From Embiotoca jacksoni (taxonomy: Eukaryota; Chordata; Actinopteri; Embiotocidae): a stretch of DNA of 64,000 bases. Numbering within the stretch: the first letter of the stretch is position 1; the number at the start of each line of letters is the position of its first letter. This document shows positions 10,345 through 21,629 of this stretch, in pieces. A model generated the notes under the pieces. That model was not told the DNA's origin, ran no database searches, and saw nothing but the letters and a program-made list of their open reading frames with translations. Position numbers and translations under genes: made by a program. The stretch spans positions 4,542,001 to 4,606,000 of the forward strand of contig JAKOON010000006.1 of NCBI GenBank assembly GCA_022577435.1, written 5' to 3'.

Positions 10345-13322
10345 ACTACCAATAACACACATAATCCTTTTTATCCAGTAGAAGATTTCTTAGAGGTAGT
10401 CTCAAACTGTTAAGTATTGTATCACTCTACTTGTATAAACTGCATATGGTAATCTCAGTAAACATACTGTTTGCAATAGAAAGCTAGATTACCTGGGAAG
10501 AGATTTTGAATTCCTATTCTTATTTTCCTCTCCATACAATAATCCCTTCATATTCTACTCTTGCCCCTCTTTCTTCTCATCCCAAACTTAATCCATAACT
10601 TCTTCCTTAATCTTTCCAATTTTCTTCTTTCGTAGTATCTTTCCTGTATGGTTATCATGACAAACTGGACCAAAAAAACTCATATCTAATCTGTGGGTAA
10701 TAATAAACACGATCAGTTTCCATAGCTACAGATCATTCTGGTTATTTTTAGCTGTATCGCCTGCAGTACATTAGCTGTAAACAGAGTAAATATTGCACAA
10801 GTAGCATCTGTTTTCATTGTTATCTCTGTGAGAATATACATGATTCAGTATTTGATAAATCCTTCTTAGCATTGATATCCTTATACCCATACCATTGTTT
10901 GATTATTAAAGTATTTTTGCTGGTAATTGCTGATTGAAAGCGCGACTCCAATGAATGTTGTATGAATGGTTCACATCAAATAGTTTCATTAAAATTACAA
11001 TCATTGGATTTCCAATTAGCAAAGGATTTCAATTTTCCGTTGTTATAAGGAGTCCATTTGAAGTCAAATATAAAATACCCCACAAAAAAATGTAAGTTTA
11101 GCTGCCCACACTTATCCCTCAATTGCTTGACATTTATTCAGATTATGATCCATTTCAATAAATGTCACTCAGAGCGAATCCCTTTAAGTTTTAGATCTTA
11201 CAGGTACTTTACCAGACACACATACAGTACTTATTACAGAAGAACTACAAACTTTGACAAATGCATCTATGAACGTCACTCAATTGAGAGAAAACTATAG
11301 TGTTTTTTTCTCCTATGTACTACTGTCTCTTCTCATTACTTCTGCCCATCAGGTTGCTCGGCAAGACTGCTCTCTTTGGTTTTCGAAGAAAAGCTGTGTA
11401 CTGACATCACAATAGGTGAAAACAAGTAAGACACCATTTATCTCTCTTTTGCAGGTCTCATTGTAGAGTTGTTGACCCAAATCTAAGTCCCCATAGTTCA
11501 CAAGAATTGCAATGCCTTTGTATGTGTGTCAGTGTGTTCATGAGATAAACATTGCGTTTCCACCAAGAGAGAATAAGAAAGAGGCATTGATTGTGCACCT
11601 GTGGTTTGTACATGTGTGTATTTACCATTAGTATTTGCGCTTGTATTGATGAACGTGTGTGCATACCTTGACTTACCTTGCTACTAATGTCCGTATGTGC
11701 AAGCATCCACATCCTGCTGTTTTTAGACATGCTGAGCGTAGAAACCTCGCTGCATGTTGTTGCACTTTTTAATGCAACTGTGTGACTTTGACCGCACATT
11801 CACACACATATAGGCACACACACTCACAAACACAGTATCGGGGAGCTACTTATTCAGTGATAAAAGGCGAGCCAGAGGGAACCCAGTAATTGAACTCCAG
11901 TGAGCGAAGCTTGGAAGCACCGTGCCGTATCCAGGGTAATAAGAAAAAAGTTATTATTCACCTCAAAGACACACACACACATACATATACACACTCACAA
12001 CACAGCACTCATATACAGTGGAATGCACACAAAAAGACACATTTCAACAAGAACAACAACATACCATTCACACAACAAACTAACAGACCCACAGTCCGTA
12101 GGTTTACCTTCCTTCTGAGCCAAGTTTGAAGGATGATGAAGATCAGAGTATGGAGCAGTTGCATAAGCAAATAAACTTTGAAATTATTGACTTTCACACT
12201 CTCTACCTCCTGCTGTTCCACTGAATAAATCAGAGCGCTCTCTCTCTCTCTTTGGATGTATTCAGTACGTTTATAGGAAGGAATCCACAATGTGTTCAGC
12301 TACCAGTTGGGCTGCAGTGCTGCAGTGCACACAAATTCACACACAAAATAAAACAGTGTACAAGTGCTTGTGCAGACTCAGAATACATAAATGTGCAGCA
12401 GGCTCATGTGGTGAATGAATTTTCTCTTCTGTCATGCAAACTATAGAGTCACAATTTTAAGAAATCAGACACGTCACTGATAGTGGGCATTCTGGTAGAA
12501 TTAAGCAGTATATGAAGGTATTTGAATCCAAAAAAATAATTACTGCCTTTAACTATCATTGAGTTTTGTTTATACCAAGGTTCTAGTGTGAAAAGTGGAA
12601 AATCTGAATCAGTTAGATTTTTTTTTTATTTTTTATTTTTTTCAATTATTGTTATTTTTTTGGTCTAGAATGTGTAAATTTTAATACCGATTACAGAGTT
12701 TTGTGTTCTTCTCTGATAGTTCTGTTGATAGTAAATGTTATTAGCTGGGTTTTCACTTTAAGCATTTAGTCATCTACTAACTATACTAGGCTGCCTGTTC
12801 CTTCGTAACCCATAAAAAGTAGTTTCAGTTATATGTATCATCTAGTCTTCATTTTACAGTTGGATTAAAAAAAATGTTTGGTCATGACCAAGGCTTCAGA
12901 AGACAGGATTGTGGAATTGAGTGGAGGATGAGTAAAAGAGCAGTAAGAGTCCTTGTAAAAATGTGGAGGTAAATCTTGCTCTCTTCTTCTTTTCTTTTTA
13001 AAAAGTCCTTCCTGCGCTCCCATGGAGCCAAGGAGAAATTGAAGCCAAGCATTGATATGTTACATACAACTTGGAGGAGAATATCATCTTCTCCTCTTGA
13101 TGAGCTCATCCATTGTCCTTTTCCATTTCAATCCACCTCACACACCAATATATAACAACCTTAACTGTGATTATCTGTGGACCTCTTGACCCTTTGTTAC
13201 TAAAGCCCTCACAGAGATTACTTGTGTGTATGTCTGTTCTCACAACTTGCTGTATGTCACCATGGAAACCATTCCATATCTTTATCAATAAACTGTCGGT
13301 GTCTTCATGAGTTCAATACTAC
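10345..13322. other. Unique AT-rich DNA, no gene recognised
   Basis: About 3 kb with short CA stretches (11976-12003 and others) and T-rich tracts (12609-12662). No coding exon, RNA gene or transposon was recognised up to the LTR start. Confidence 0.4.
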
Positions 13323-13447
13323 TGTGGTGGCGGGGTGTGGTTAGCTCAGCTGCAGGGGGTAGAGAGTGGGGGGAGTGGCTCAGGGAATGGGGCCAGGAGA
13401 AGGATAAGGGTCCCAGCTGAACTAAATCAGGATGATTTTGTCTCTCC

Positions 13448-13454
13448 TATATAA
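13448..13454 (+). promoter_or_regulatory. LTR TATA box (TATATAA)
   Basis: TATATAA sits in the middle of the 5' LTR, with the same heptamer at 14882-14888 in the 3' LTR. It is the likely core promoter of the element. Confidence 0.65.
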
Positions 13455-13560
13455 GTGAGCAGGACCTGGAGCGGAGGAGGAGAAGCCAGAGACGGGACGG
13501 ACGCTCGGAGGCAGGGCAGGAGAGCGTCGGCACAGAGACATCGGTGTGGGGTCAGGGGTG

Positions 13561-13566
13561 AATAAA
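13561..13566 (+). promoter_or_regulatory. LTR polyadenylation signal AATAAA
   Basis: AATAAA lies about 107 bp after the TATA box and 70 bp before the LTR end. The matching signal in the 3' LTR is at 14995-15000. Confidence 0.65.
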
Positions 13567-13636
13567 AAACATTTATACACAAACAGTGTGACTCAGCGAG
13601 TCATCTGTGTCCAGGAGGAACCCCGGCAGCACACAG

Positions 13637-13753
13637 ACTTTAAAGTCCATGATTCGTAAATTTATACACAACGATGAACGTAATTGGGATAAATGGCTTG
13701 ATCCTCTGTTGTTTGCATTGCGGGAGGTCCCCCAGGCCTCAACGGGATTTTCT
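13637..13753 (+). pseudogene. Integrase fragment (end of catalytic core)
   Basis: One open frame of 39 codons translates to a block typical of the late catalytic core of fish Ty3/gypsy integrases: NWDKWLDPLLFA followed by REVPQASTGFS. It starts one base after the 5' LTR end, so everything between the LTR and this point (primer site, gag, protease, most of integrase) is missing. At 13753-13756 the sequence jumps into reverse transcriptase in a different reading frame. The zinc finger and the two catalytic aspartates of integrase are absent. It is therefore a dead remnant, but it fixes the domain order of the element. Confidence 0.8.
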
Positions 13754-13755
13754 CT

Positions 13756-14081
13756 GCACATTTCTTCACGACACTGGATTTAACCAAGGGCTACTGGCAG
13801 ATCCCTCTCTCGCCGGAGTCCAAGGAAAAAACGGCCTTCTCCACTCCGTTTGGGTTATACCAATTCACCACGCTTCCCTTTGGGTTGTTCGGTGCCCCAG
13901 CCACTTTCCAACGCCTCATGGACCGGGTGCTGCGTCCGCACGCTGCATATGCTGCCGCCTACCTGGATGATGTCACCGTCCACAGCACCACCTGGGCGGA
14001 GCATGTGCAGCGGGTGGGCGCGGTGCTGGAGTCCCCGAGGCAGGCCGGGCTCACCGCCAACCCAGGGAAGTGCGCCCTCAG
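13756..14081 (+). pseudogene. Reverse transcriptase fragment (fingers/palm)
   Basis: The frame starts with an FFTTLDL-type block and carries TKGYWQIPL, LPFGLFGAP and the catalytic YLDD box (codons at 13970-13981), all in canonical Ty3/gypsy order. The N-terminal part of RT upstream of TLDL is missing because of the junction with the integrase fragment. After the KCAL motif the frame breaks near 14080: the bases that follow belong to a later part of RT, so an internal piece of about 15-20 codons is lost and the frame shifts. It would copy RNA to DNA in the living element. Here it is inactive. Confidence 0.88.
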
Positions 14082-14352
14082 GTGGACAAGACTGCTGCTA
14101 TCGTGGCCTGTCCGCGGCCCAAGACGAAAAAAGAGGTGAGGCGTTTTTTGGGGCTGGCGGGGTATTACAGACGGTCTATCCCGGGCTTCGCGGAGCTGAC
14201 CAGCCCCTTACCGACCTGACCCGGAAAGGTGCCTCAGATCCAGTCCAATGGACGGAGCAATGCCAGCGGCCAGTTGAGAAGGTAAAACAGGCTCTCTGTG
14301 GGGAGCCGCTCCTTCACACACACCTAACTTCTCTCTTCCCTTTACCCTTCAG
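14082..14352 (+). pseudogene. RT thumb/connection remnant
   Basis: The frame carries an EVRRFLGLAGYYRR block, the standard connection motif after Ty3/gypsy RT, then SPLTDLT-like and WTEQC-like blocks. A one-base loss near 14206 and a two-base gain near 14315 (in a CA-rich stretch) shift the frame twice, so no single ORF spans the region. The 245-codon plus-strand ORF starting at 13850 overlaps much of it only by crossing frames and is not a real protein. Confidence 0.75.
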
Positions 14353-14715
14353 ACTGATGCGTCGAACAGAGGGCTGGGGGCCGTTTTGTCCCAGCAGGTG
14401 CGGGGGGTTGAACACCTTGTTTTGTACATCAGCCGGAAGTTATCGGAGAGGGAGGCCAGGTACAGCACGGTGGAGAAGGAGTGCCTGGCCATCCGGTGGG
14501 CGGTTGACTCCCTGCGTTACTACCTCCTGGGACACTCATTCACCCTCTGTTCGGATCACGCTCCGCTCCAGTGGCTCCACCACATGAAGGATACCAACGC
14601 CCGGATCACTCGGTGGTATCTGGCGTTCCAGTCTTTCAACTTCAAGGTGATCCATAGGCCGGGGGCGCAGATGACTGTGGCCGACTTCCTCTCCTGCTCT
14701 CGGGGGGGGGGTTAG
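14353..14715 (+). pseudogene. RNase H domain remnant
   Basis: The frame opens with TDAS (catalytic Asp at 14356), then GLGAVLSQ, YISRKLSERE, EKECLA with its catalytic Glu, and SDHAPLQW with the third acidic residue. It ends with HRPGAQMTVADFLS and a stop inside a G-run at about 14700-14715. This is a nearly complete RNase H domain and the best preserved part of the element. The stop is followed within 40 bp by the polypurine tract and the 3' LTR, so RNase H was probably the last pol domain. Confidence 0.88.
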
Positions 14716-14740
14716 GCCGGATGGCTCCCCGGCCTAAGTC

Positions 14741-14754
14741 GGGCAGTGGGGGTA
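14741..14754 (+). other. Polypurine tract of the LTR element
   Basis: GGGCAGTGGGGGTA abuts the TG start of the 3' LTR, as expected for the plus-strand primer of reverse transcription. Confidence 0.75.
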
Positions 14755-15069
14755 TGTGGTGGCGGGGTGTGGTTAGCTCAGCTGCAGGGGGTAGAGAGTG
14801 GGGGGGGGGTGGCTCAGGGAACAGGGCCGGGAGAAGGATAAGGGTCCCAGCTGAACTAAGTCAGGATGATTTTGTCTCTCCTATATAAGTGAGCAAGACC
14901 TGGAGAGGAGGAGGAGAAGCCAGAGACGGGACGGACGCTCAGAGGCAGGGCAGGAGAGCGTCAGCACAGAGACATTGGTGTGGGGTTAGGGGTGAATAAA
15001 AAGCATTTATACACGAACGGTGTGACTCAGCGAGTCATCTGTGTCCAGGAGGAACCCCGGTAGCACACA
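14755..15069 (+). repeat. 3' LTR
   Basis: Direct repeat of 13323-13635, with TATA box at 14882-14888 and AATAAA at 14995-15000. Confidence 0.92.
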
Positions 15070-15119
15070 CCTGCTACACACTGCATATGAGGTTAACAAT
15101 GTCAGGCTCTCAGTCAGTC

Positions 15120-15120
15120 T

Positions 15121-15151
<31 letters not shown>

Positions 15152-15171
15152 CGCGTGTGTGTGTGTGTGTG
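15120..15171. repeat. (GT)n-(GC)n-(GT)n compound microsatellite
   Basis: GT run, then six GC units, then GT again. Alternating purine-pyrimidine throughout, so a strong Z-DNA candidate. Confidence 0.95.
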
Positions 15172-15179
15172 AGTGAGGG

Positions 15180-16110
15180 CACCCTTGATTGTGATTCAAA
15201 GGCTTTCCAAGGTAACAGGTTCTCAATCAATATGCAGTGGGACACGTAACATGGAGGGAGCTGGAAATATTACATCAAATATTGCTGCTTAAATGCCAGG
15301 AAACACAACATCAAACAGTAATTACTGGATGAGATGATGGTGTTGTGTGCCTAGTCATAAGCTTATGGGCAAAACCAGCAATAGTGTGAATGTAGAATAT
15401 GTTCAGCCAGTCATGTCATGGTTCAGGTTACATACAATACTAATACTCCGATCCACCTGTTCTTCTCACCAAGACAATAGGGTTATATTTAACTTGTAGC
15501 CTCTACATAGGCGCTTCATGCCACAACAAGGATCACAGTTTCTGCTTGACCCACAATTTAATTTACAGCTAATTAAGACTAACTCGCTGATACAAACAGT
15601 GCCTTTGTTTTTGTTTTTTTACCATTTGTGCTTGTACATTATTGAAATTTCATTTAGTATTTACCAGTTAATCTGAAATTATATGAAAGTGGTATTTTCA
15701 CAACCAAAGTCTGATGCTCATTATGTGATTCAAGTCATGAGAACAATGCTGTTTCAGCTTCCATTTATGAATATGAAATGATTGTCTGGTTAAAATGTAC
15801 TTTTTTTTTTTCACTATCGTTTGCAAAACTGTAACATGTAGCTATATATCTTAAAGATCTGGAAGCAATTTTGCAGTAAAACCTGAACACATTCTGAATT
15901 ACGTAAAGACTAGTGTCGCAAAGGGTACCACGTGTCTCCATAATGGTTTCATTTTTTTACGGTAATTGCACTTGTGTTTCTAAATGAAAGTTGTAATTAT
16001 TCATCTTTGAGGATATTGTACATGGAATGCTTTCAATGATAATTACTCTTATGAGGGATTTACTTTGCTTGCCATCATTAAAAGGTCAGAGGTCATGGTT
16101 AACTAGTTTA
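15180..16110. other. Unique AT-rich DNA, nothing recognised
   Basis: No gene or element was recognised between the microsatellite and the SINE. Confidence 0.4.
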
Positions 16111-16113
16111 ACA

Positions 16114-16412
16114 GGGCGGCACGGTGGTGCAGTGGTTAGCATTGTCGCCTCACAGCAAAAAGGTTCCGGGTTCAAATCCGGTCCTGGGCCTTTCTGTGCA
16201 GAGTTTGCATGTTCTCCCTGTGCTTGCGTGGGTTCTCTCCCGGTTCTCCGGCTTCCTCCCATCATCCAAAAACATGCACCTCAGGTCAGGTTACCTGGCG
16301 CCGCGCTAGTGGCAGCCTGTTGCAGCAGCTCCCCCCTGAAAGCCCCCCTGCTGTAGCGAAGAAATTTCCCCTCGGGGATTAATAAAGTGAAATAAAATTA
16401 AAAAATAACTAC
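16114..16412 (+). mobile_element. DANA/mermaid-like tRNA-derived SINE
   Basis: The head GGGCGGCACGGTGGTGCAGTGG contains an RNA polymerase III A box (16125-16135). The B box is GGTTCAAATCC (16169-16179). The body has the blocks TTTCTGTGCAGAGTTTGCATG, GTTCTCCCTGTG and GGCTTCCTCCCA, all well known in DANA/mermaid-type SINEs of fish. The tail is TTTCCCCTCGGGGATTAATAA followed by an A-rich end, presumably borrowed from a partner LINE. No clean target duplication was found. The two plus-strand ORFs that cross it are chance. Confidence 0.85.
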
Positions 16413-18000
16413 TGACGAGAACAGGGATTTTGCTGAAGGACACGGCGGAGGGGGTGAAGCCTGCTAGCACAGGACTTTGAACATGAATCCTCGAAAGACA
16501 ATCTGTCTACTCATTGGGCCACCCAGCTTTTTGTAGCAGCATTGGAAATATCAAATCCCATTTAACACTGAAACTGTAATTTAATTATATTCAGATTTAA
16601 TTAAATATGCTTAAAATCATATTTTTCTCAATTTCAGCCTTATCCATCAACGCTTTGTGTTTTCCGACCCTCTTCGGTGATCCCAACGGGTTTCTTTTTC
16701 TTCTCTTTTTTTCCTGTGACATTTCAGAGCAATTAAAATTTTAGCTTATCATGGAATTTTTCAACTCACCACACCGTTACTGCTTATGGAGGACATCAGA
16801 AAGGTTGAGCGCCACTGTAAATAGTGTGAGTGTGAATACTAAGTTCTTCAAGTGAAAAGTGGAAAGGATAAGCAATTAAGGCTCCTGAAATGAATGCATA
16901 TCATGAATGGAGAATGTGTTCAAATAGATGGGAAATGAGTTTTGAAATGATTCAGTGACCAGGGGGTGAATGAAATCAAATGAATGAAATTGTTGCTGTA
17001 TAGATTTAGATTTTTGTCAACATTGGAAAGATTGTCTGTAAATAAGCAGAAGCAAATTAGAATAATGCTGATATCTTAAATGACAGAATAATTAAGAAAG
17101 CCCGCACATAAGAAAAAGGTATAAAATGAAAACGTGAAAAAAAAAAACATAAGCTGGCAGACAGACTGAAAGATTGGGAAGATGATTTTTTTTTTTTTAA
17201 ATGAAAGAAAATTACTTTTAAGGTCAGATGGACAGGTCAAAGGTCTAAGGTGACTACAAACAGGTTCAACAGTTGAAGAAAATGGATTTCTTTATGAAGC
17301 CATCGAAAAGAGCAAAACCTAGCATATCCAAATAAACAACTGAAGAAAGAACCAGCAGCTGATACAATGATAGGTAAGTGCTTTTGCAAATTATTTGCCA
17401 GTGAGAGAGCAGGGAACTAATGTTCATCATGCTGCAGGAGAAGGAGGAAGTGAGTAGGTAACAGCACCCAAGTGCAATAAGGACAGAGTAAATATATCGC
17501 AAACAAGATAAGGCAAGTTTATTTCTGTAGAACATTTCACACACAACAGCAATTCTAAAAGGATAAAAGGACGCTATAGTGGCTCTGTTTCAAAGCCACA
17601 GGGAAGATACTTGTATCATATGAAGATTGAAAAATGACAGTGAATCATAATTGCAGAGCTCCTTCTCAAATTAATTTCAGCTTTCCAGCATGCAGCTTCA
17701 CTTCTAATGTAAATGTAATGTAAAAAATACTGTTGACCTGCTGTTTCCCTATAAATATCCTGTGTCCCCCCCTAAAGACTTTTGGAAGGTATCTGAGGGT
17801 TGAAGGCATAAAAATAACACAAATAAAATACAATTTAAAAAAAATAAATTCAAACATGATTAGGGTGTCAGAATACATTAGACCTAAATGTCTACTATCA
17901 ACTTTTAGTTTGATTATCTTTCTTTTCCTATGATTACCAACTATGTCAGTGGTTGATGTGCCTATCATCAAGATACTTCATAAATCCGGCTTTCATATCA
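16413..18000. other. Unique AT-rich DNA, nothing recognised
   Basis: Only short A or T runs (17138-17147, 17187-17198) were seen. Confidence 0.4.
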
Positions 18001-18003
18001 ATT

Positions 18004-18240
18004 AGTGCCAAGCTGTTGTTGTATAATGTTTGTTTTCTTTGTGTATGCTTGCTATCAGATTATCCCCTGCTTTGTCAGGAAATAACAATGTTGTTGGTCG
18101 CTGTTTTATCATCAACATTTCTTGTGTAAATCTGTCTTTCCTATGAGCCAGTGTCCAGCTGCTGTTGTGTGTGTTGCCTTTAGTTTGTGTATGTTTTCTG
18201 ACATTATTGGTTATCCTGTCATAAAGAAACATTGTATGTT
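18004..18240. repeat. Diverged tandem duplication, offset 146 bp
   Basis: AGTG(C/T)C-AGCTG(T/C)TGTTGT followed by TTTGTGTATG and then TTAT(C/T)-ATCC-like blocks occurs from 18004 and again from 18150. The match continues for about 90 bp at an estimated 65-70% identity. Confidence 0.5.
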
Positions 18241-18353
18241 CTTCAAAATATATACTTTATTTTTAAGGTACGTAAGAAAATATGCACAATTAATGCAACT
18301 TTTACACCATATATAATTTATGTAGATCTTTTTCACAAAATTAGTGTGTGTAC

Positions 18354-18420
18354 TTAAATAAAGATAAAGATAGGTTGTGATTCAAAACCACAGCCACCAT
18401 TTATCTTTATTTGTCTTTAT
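18354..18420. repeat. Imperfect palindrome (AT-rich hairpin)
   Basis: AAATAAAGATAAAGATA on the left pairs with TTTATCTTTATTTGTCTTT on the right. Inner arms GGTTGTG and CACAGCC flank a small loop. It could be a remnant of a small MITE. Confidence 0.5.
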
Positions 18421-21370
18421 TGGAATGTTCTAAAACAGTGCGTTTAAAAAAAAACCACACATCACTAAGACCTATTTAAAGGCCAATCATAATTATGTTA
18501 CAGTGCAGGGGCTTACTGTGCAGAGTCAATTCTCTAAATGTGCTTCGTCCAGCTAAGTAAATGTGGCGCTTCAAAAGACAATTTCAAATTTGGCAAAAAT
18601 CTAATAATAATTCAGTCTTGCTATTGTTATTGCCATTTGGACTATTTCCACCGTGGTGTGATACAGAAATATATTTAAAAAAAAACTAGCTCTGGCATAA
18701 TTTTGGTTTGCCACCATGGTCAGATGGGGGGGGGGGAATCAAAAATCCCACCCTTTGTTTTGCACTCTTGTCTCCCATCTTGTCAACTCACTGCACATGC
18801 TTCAAAAGCTGCCACAAAACTCTGTTTATTGTGCAAAAAGCACTGGGATAATCATTATTTTCCTTTGTTCTTTACCTCCTGCATGTTTTGGCTCTAATCC
18901 CCAGTCAACTATGTATTGTTTTGAATGACAGGTGCACAATGTAGTTCTGAGGTGTGACTATTCAGAGTAGGTTTTGCATGACACATGGTGATTTTATAGT
19001 AAAAATTACAAAAGTTGAAAAGGAATTCCAGAAATTGTGCTTATAACAAAACCCTTTGCTGTCGGCTGACACGAACAATCCCCTCCTTTGTTGTCCTTCA
19101 ATCTCTCCTCATTTCTGGGAGAGATGAGTCAGGGAGTCGGGGACTCATCACCAGGAGAGAAGTTGTGACAATACTGAAGAGTAACTCAGCTTTAGCAAAC
19201 GCCCCTGTTACTGTCCAGCAGCACAGAGAGAATTTACTTTTATGAGCAGTTCAATGCTGTCAGCACTCAGAAGTGTAAAAAAAAAAAAAAAACGCCCATA
19301 TGGTCAGCTTCAGAAAGCTGTGCTCAAAGCAAAATAAAATGGACTGTAAAGTCACCTTCGAAAGTACCTCTAAAGGAAGTCAAGTGCATAATATGAAAAG
19401 TACTGAGTGTGTGTGTGTATCTTGACATCTCTTGCTGTGTCAGGGGCCTCTGCTCTGATCCCTCTCCTCCTCCTTCGAGGGAGCGAGGGAAGGATCACTC
19501 CTTCTTCAAAGTCTCTCTTTCATCTCTACCCCATCGCACCGTCCTCTGGGAGAGGGGGAGCGGCACAAGCAGACAGGACTGGCTTTTTATACATCCATCT
19601 CCTCCCTTGTTCCTCTCCTTATCATTCCCCTTTCCCCCTTCATGTTTCCGGGGCACTGTTAGCCCTCTTTGACCAGAAAACTTGTATTGTTGTGCAGCAG
19701 TTTTCAGTGGGGTAACGATATCCATTAACGTTGTCTTCTTTTTGCCGTTCGACCTGTACCTCCAAATTTTCATCCGGGAGTCATTTAGAAGAGGTACCCT
19801 CATTTGATTTAATAGCTGGCAGAATAAAGGGTACAATGTCCTTCCCTCTATGTTATATTATTTTCACAACGACTGGTTTATATAATGTCTTCAAGAGTCT
19901 TTTAGAACTCTTCCAAGTAGTATTGCTTTTAATTATTAGCGACTCCCGGCTAGTCTCAGTTTTTAAACCAGGAACCTGTCATGTGTTGAGGGTTTATTTT
20001 ATCCAGAAATGAGCACATACTGTTTGTTTTCATGAATTGTCAGAATAGATTAAATTACCCATATTTTACTCTGTTTTGGTGTCGGGATAAAAGGGACGTT
20101 GGAGATGTACTGTTCTAAAATGGCACGCTGTTGACTGCAAAGTGTGGGTGGCAGGCTATTCTTTCGTGTCTCCTCACTTCACAATTAAGCTGTATGCTTT
20201 CGGAGTCCAACCCCCACACCCACATCCTCCTTCCTCCTCCCTCACTCGCCACCCCCGAGGACAGACTAAATTTACTGCTCGTGGTTCCCAGGAGTTTCGT
20301 AAAATGCTGTTCCAAAAGACTAACACAACCTCGGGGATGGTTAACACTCAACTCTGGGATTTGCACTCTGCATCATCACTTTGCCACTTTGTGCCACACA
20401 GATGCAGAATCACACACATACACACATGGCTGTTTGATGGTGCCAGTCTCTTTGCTCTCCAAAGGGATTTGACTGGGATTAGTGTGTAAAAGCCAGTATT
20501 CACTTGGTAATGGTGTATGCTTGTTCATGCTCTTCTCTCAGTGTGTTTGTGCGAGACTGTGTTTGCGTGTGCTTTTAGGTCCCTTTTTATTCTGACCACC
20601 GGTCAAGGCGAGGACACTTCATTATCTGCAGGCTCTGCCTTTCATCCCATGGAAATCTCATTTGAATCTCCATTTGACTCTCTTCACTCCAATCTATTGA
20701 TGTTGGTTTCTCTTTCTTGGACTATCCATTTATTATATCCCTTTAGATTATTTCTTATAAGTTATACACAGAGTAGACTAGATTTATGGGACAATAAGTG
20801 AAACTTGTTATTATACTTTTAACTATTATTTGACCTAATAAGGCAGCAAGTTATCATTCAGACATTTTTTTTTCAGTACTGTCAGATGAGTGAAAGTTGA
20901 GACACTTCTCACCATCACCTCTGGAAAATAGTCTATTCTTTATTAAGCTCAATCAAACTAATTAAAAGTAGTAAAAATTGAGGTACAGAGGATAGTTAAT
21001 CTTCTATATGACAATCGTCCTTTGTAATCTATTCAGGAAAAAAAAAACTAGAAACTATCAATGTTAATGTATCACGAGCAGAGTTTTTATTCTTCAACCA
21101 TTTGTCAGAGATATAGCTGCTGTAAGAGTTGCAGTAAAGTCAGTGATCAAGTTATGTCTTAAGGAACTAAAGGAAAACGGGTTTGTGGTCTGCCTAATGT
21201 CACAGAAAAAAACAACCAATCACATCAACAAATATGAGCTTGAGAGTTTGTTTGTACCATCAAATTTCACATTCTTTTTTACTAACCAGACAAGAATGTA
21301 AATTTGGTGATCCAGTGTTATCTTGCCACTCTCATGTGAATACTAATTATGAAGACTGAGGTTAAAGTGC
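18421..21370. other. Unique DNA, no gene recognised
   Basis: Contains a G10 run near 18726 and an A16 run at 19277-19292. ORFs near 19407-19836 and 20115-20489 overlap on both strands and have no domain features. Confidence 0.4.
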
Positions 21371-21394
21371 TTTCGGCTCAGAGGAATTTATAAT

Positions 21395-21620
21395 CTCATA
21401 ATTCTAAGAACTGTTGGAGGAAGTACCCCGCCTTTTCTCGACCATAGTTCTGGGAACTCCTCGTTGGGGAACTATTTCAGCTCCATGGTAGGTGCTTTCC
21501 CAGCAAAAGAGGAACTTTAGTGATTTAAGTGTTAGGCGATTGGTTCATCACTATAGCTTGCTGTCAGACAGCCATTTTCCATGAGGGAACTGTGCTTTTA
21601 TATTGCTCATTTCAAAGCCA
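21395..21620. repeat. Possible DNA-transposon-derived repeat
   Basis: Clustered GGAACT/AGTTC words occur (GTTCTGGGAACT, GGGGAACTATTTCAGCTCC, AGAGGAACTTTAGTG). They resemble a repeat I have seen in fish genomes but cannot name. No terminal repeats or target duplication were located. Confidence 0.25.
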
Positions 21621-21629
21621 CCAGACTCC

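Larger units (their letters stand above)
13323..13635 (+). repeat. 5' LTR
   Basis: Begins TGTGGTGG and ends AGCACACA. Compared with the 3' LTR I count about 15 substitutions and one short indel in the G-run, so roughly 95% identity. Many differences are transitions at CpG sites. The pair must therefore have diverged after insertion. Confidence 0.92.
13323..15069 (+). mobile_element. Deleted Ty3/gypsy LTR retrotransposon (Gmr1-like domain order)
   Basis: Two direct LTRs of 313 and 315 bp enclose only about 1.1 kb of pol-derived sequence. A polypurine tract (GGGCAGTGGGGGTA, 14741-14754) directly precedes the 3' LTR. The internal order is an integrase fragment, then reverse transcriptase, then RNase H, then the tract and LTR. 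In most Ty3/gypsy elements integrase follows RNase H. Integrase upstream of RT is known for the Gmr1 group described from fish and other deuterostomes, so I infer a Gmr1-like element. No gag or protease remains, and no primer-binding site follows the 5' LTR. No adjoining 4-6 bp target duplication was found; a CTAC lies at the left border and again 8 bp beyond the right one. The copy cannot make a working polyprotein. Confidence 0.9.

Noticed and set aside
13850..14587. 245-codon plus-strand ORF in the LTR element
   Set aside because: It is out of frame with the RT and RNase H motifs at both ends and only matches pol in the middle; it is not a real protein.
16125..16179. tRNA gene-like A and B boxes
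   Set aside because: They belong to the SINE head; no cloverleaf tRNA with intact arms is present. The same holds at 39112 and 44728.
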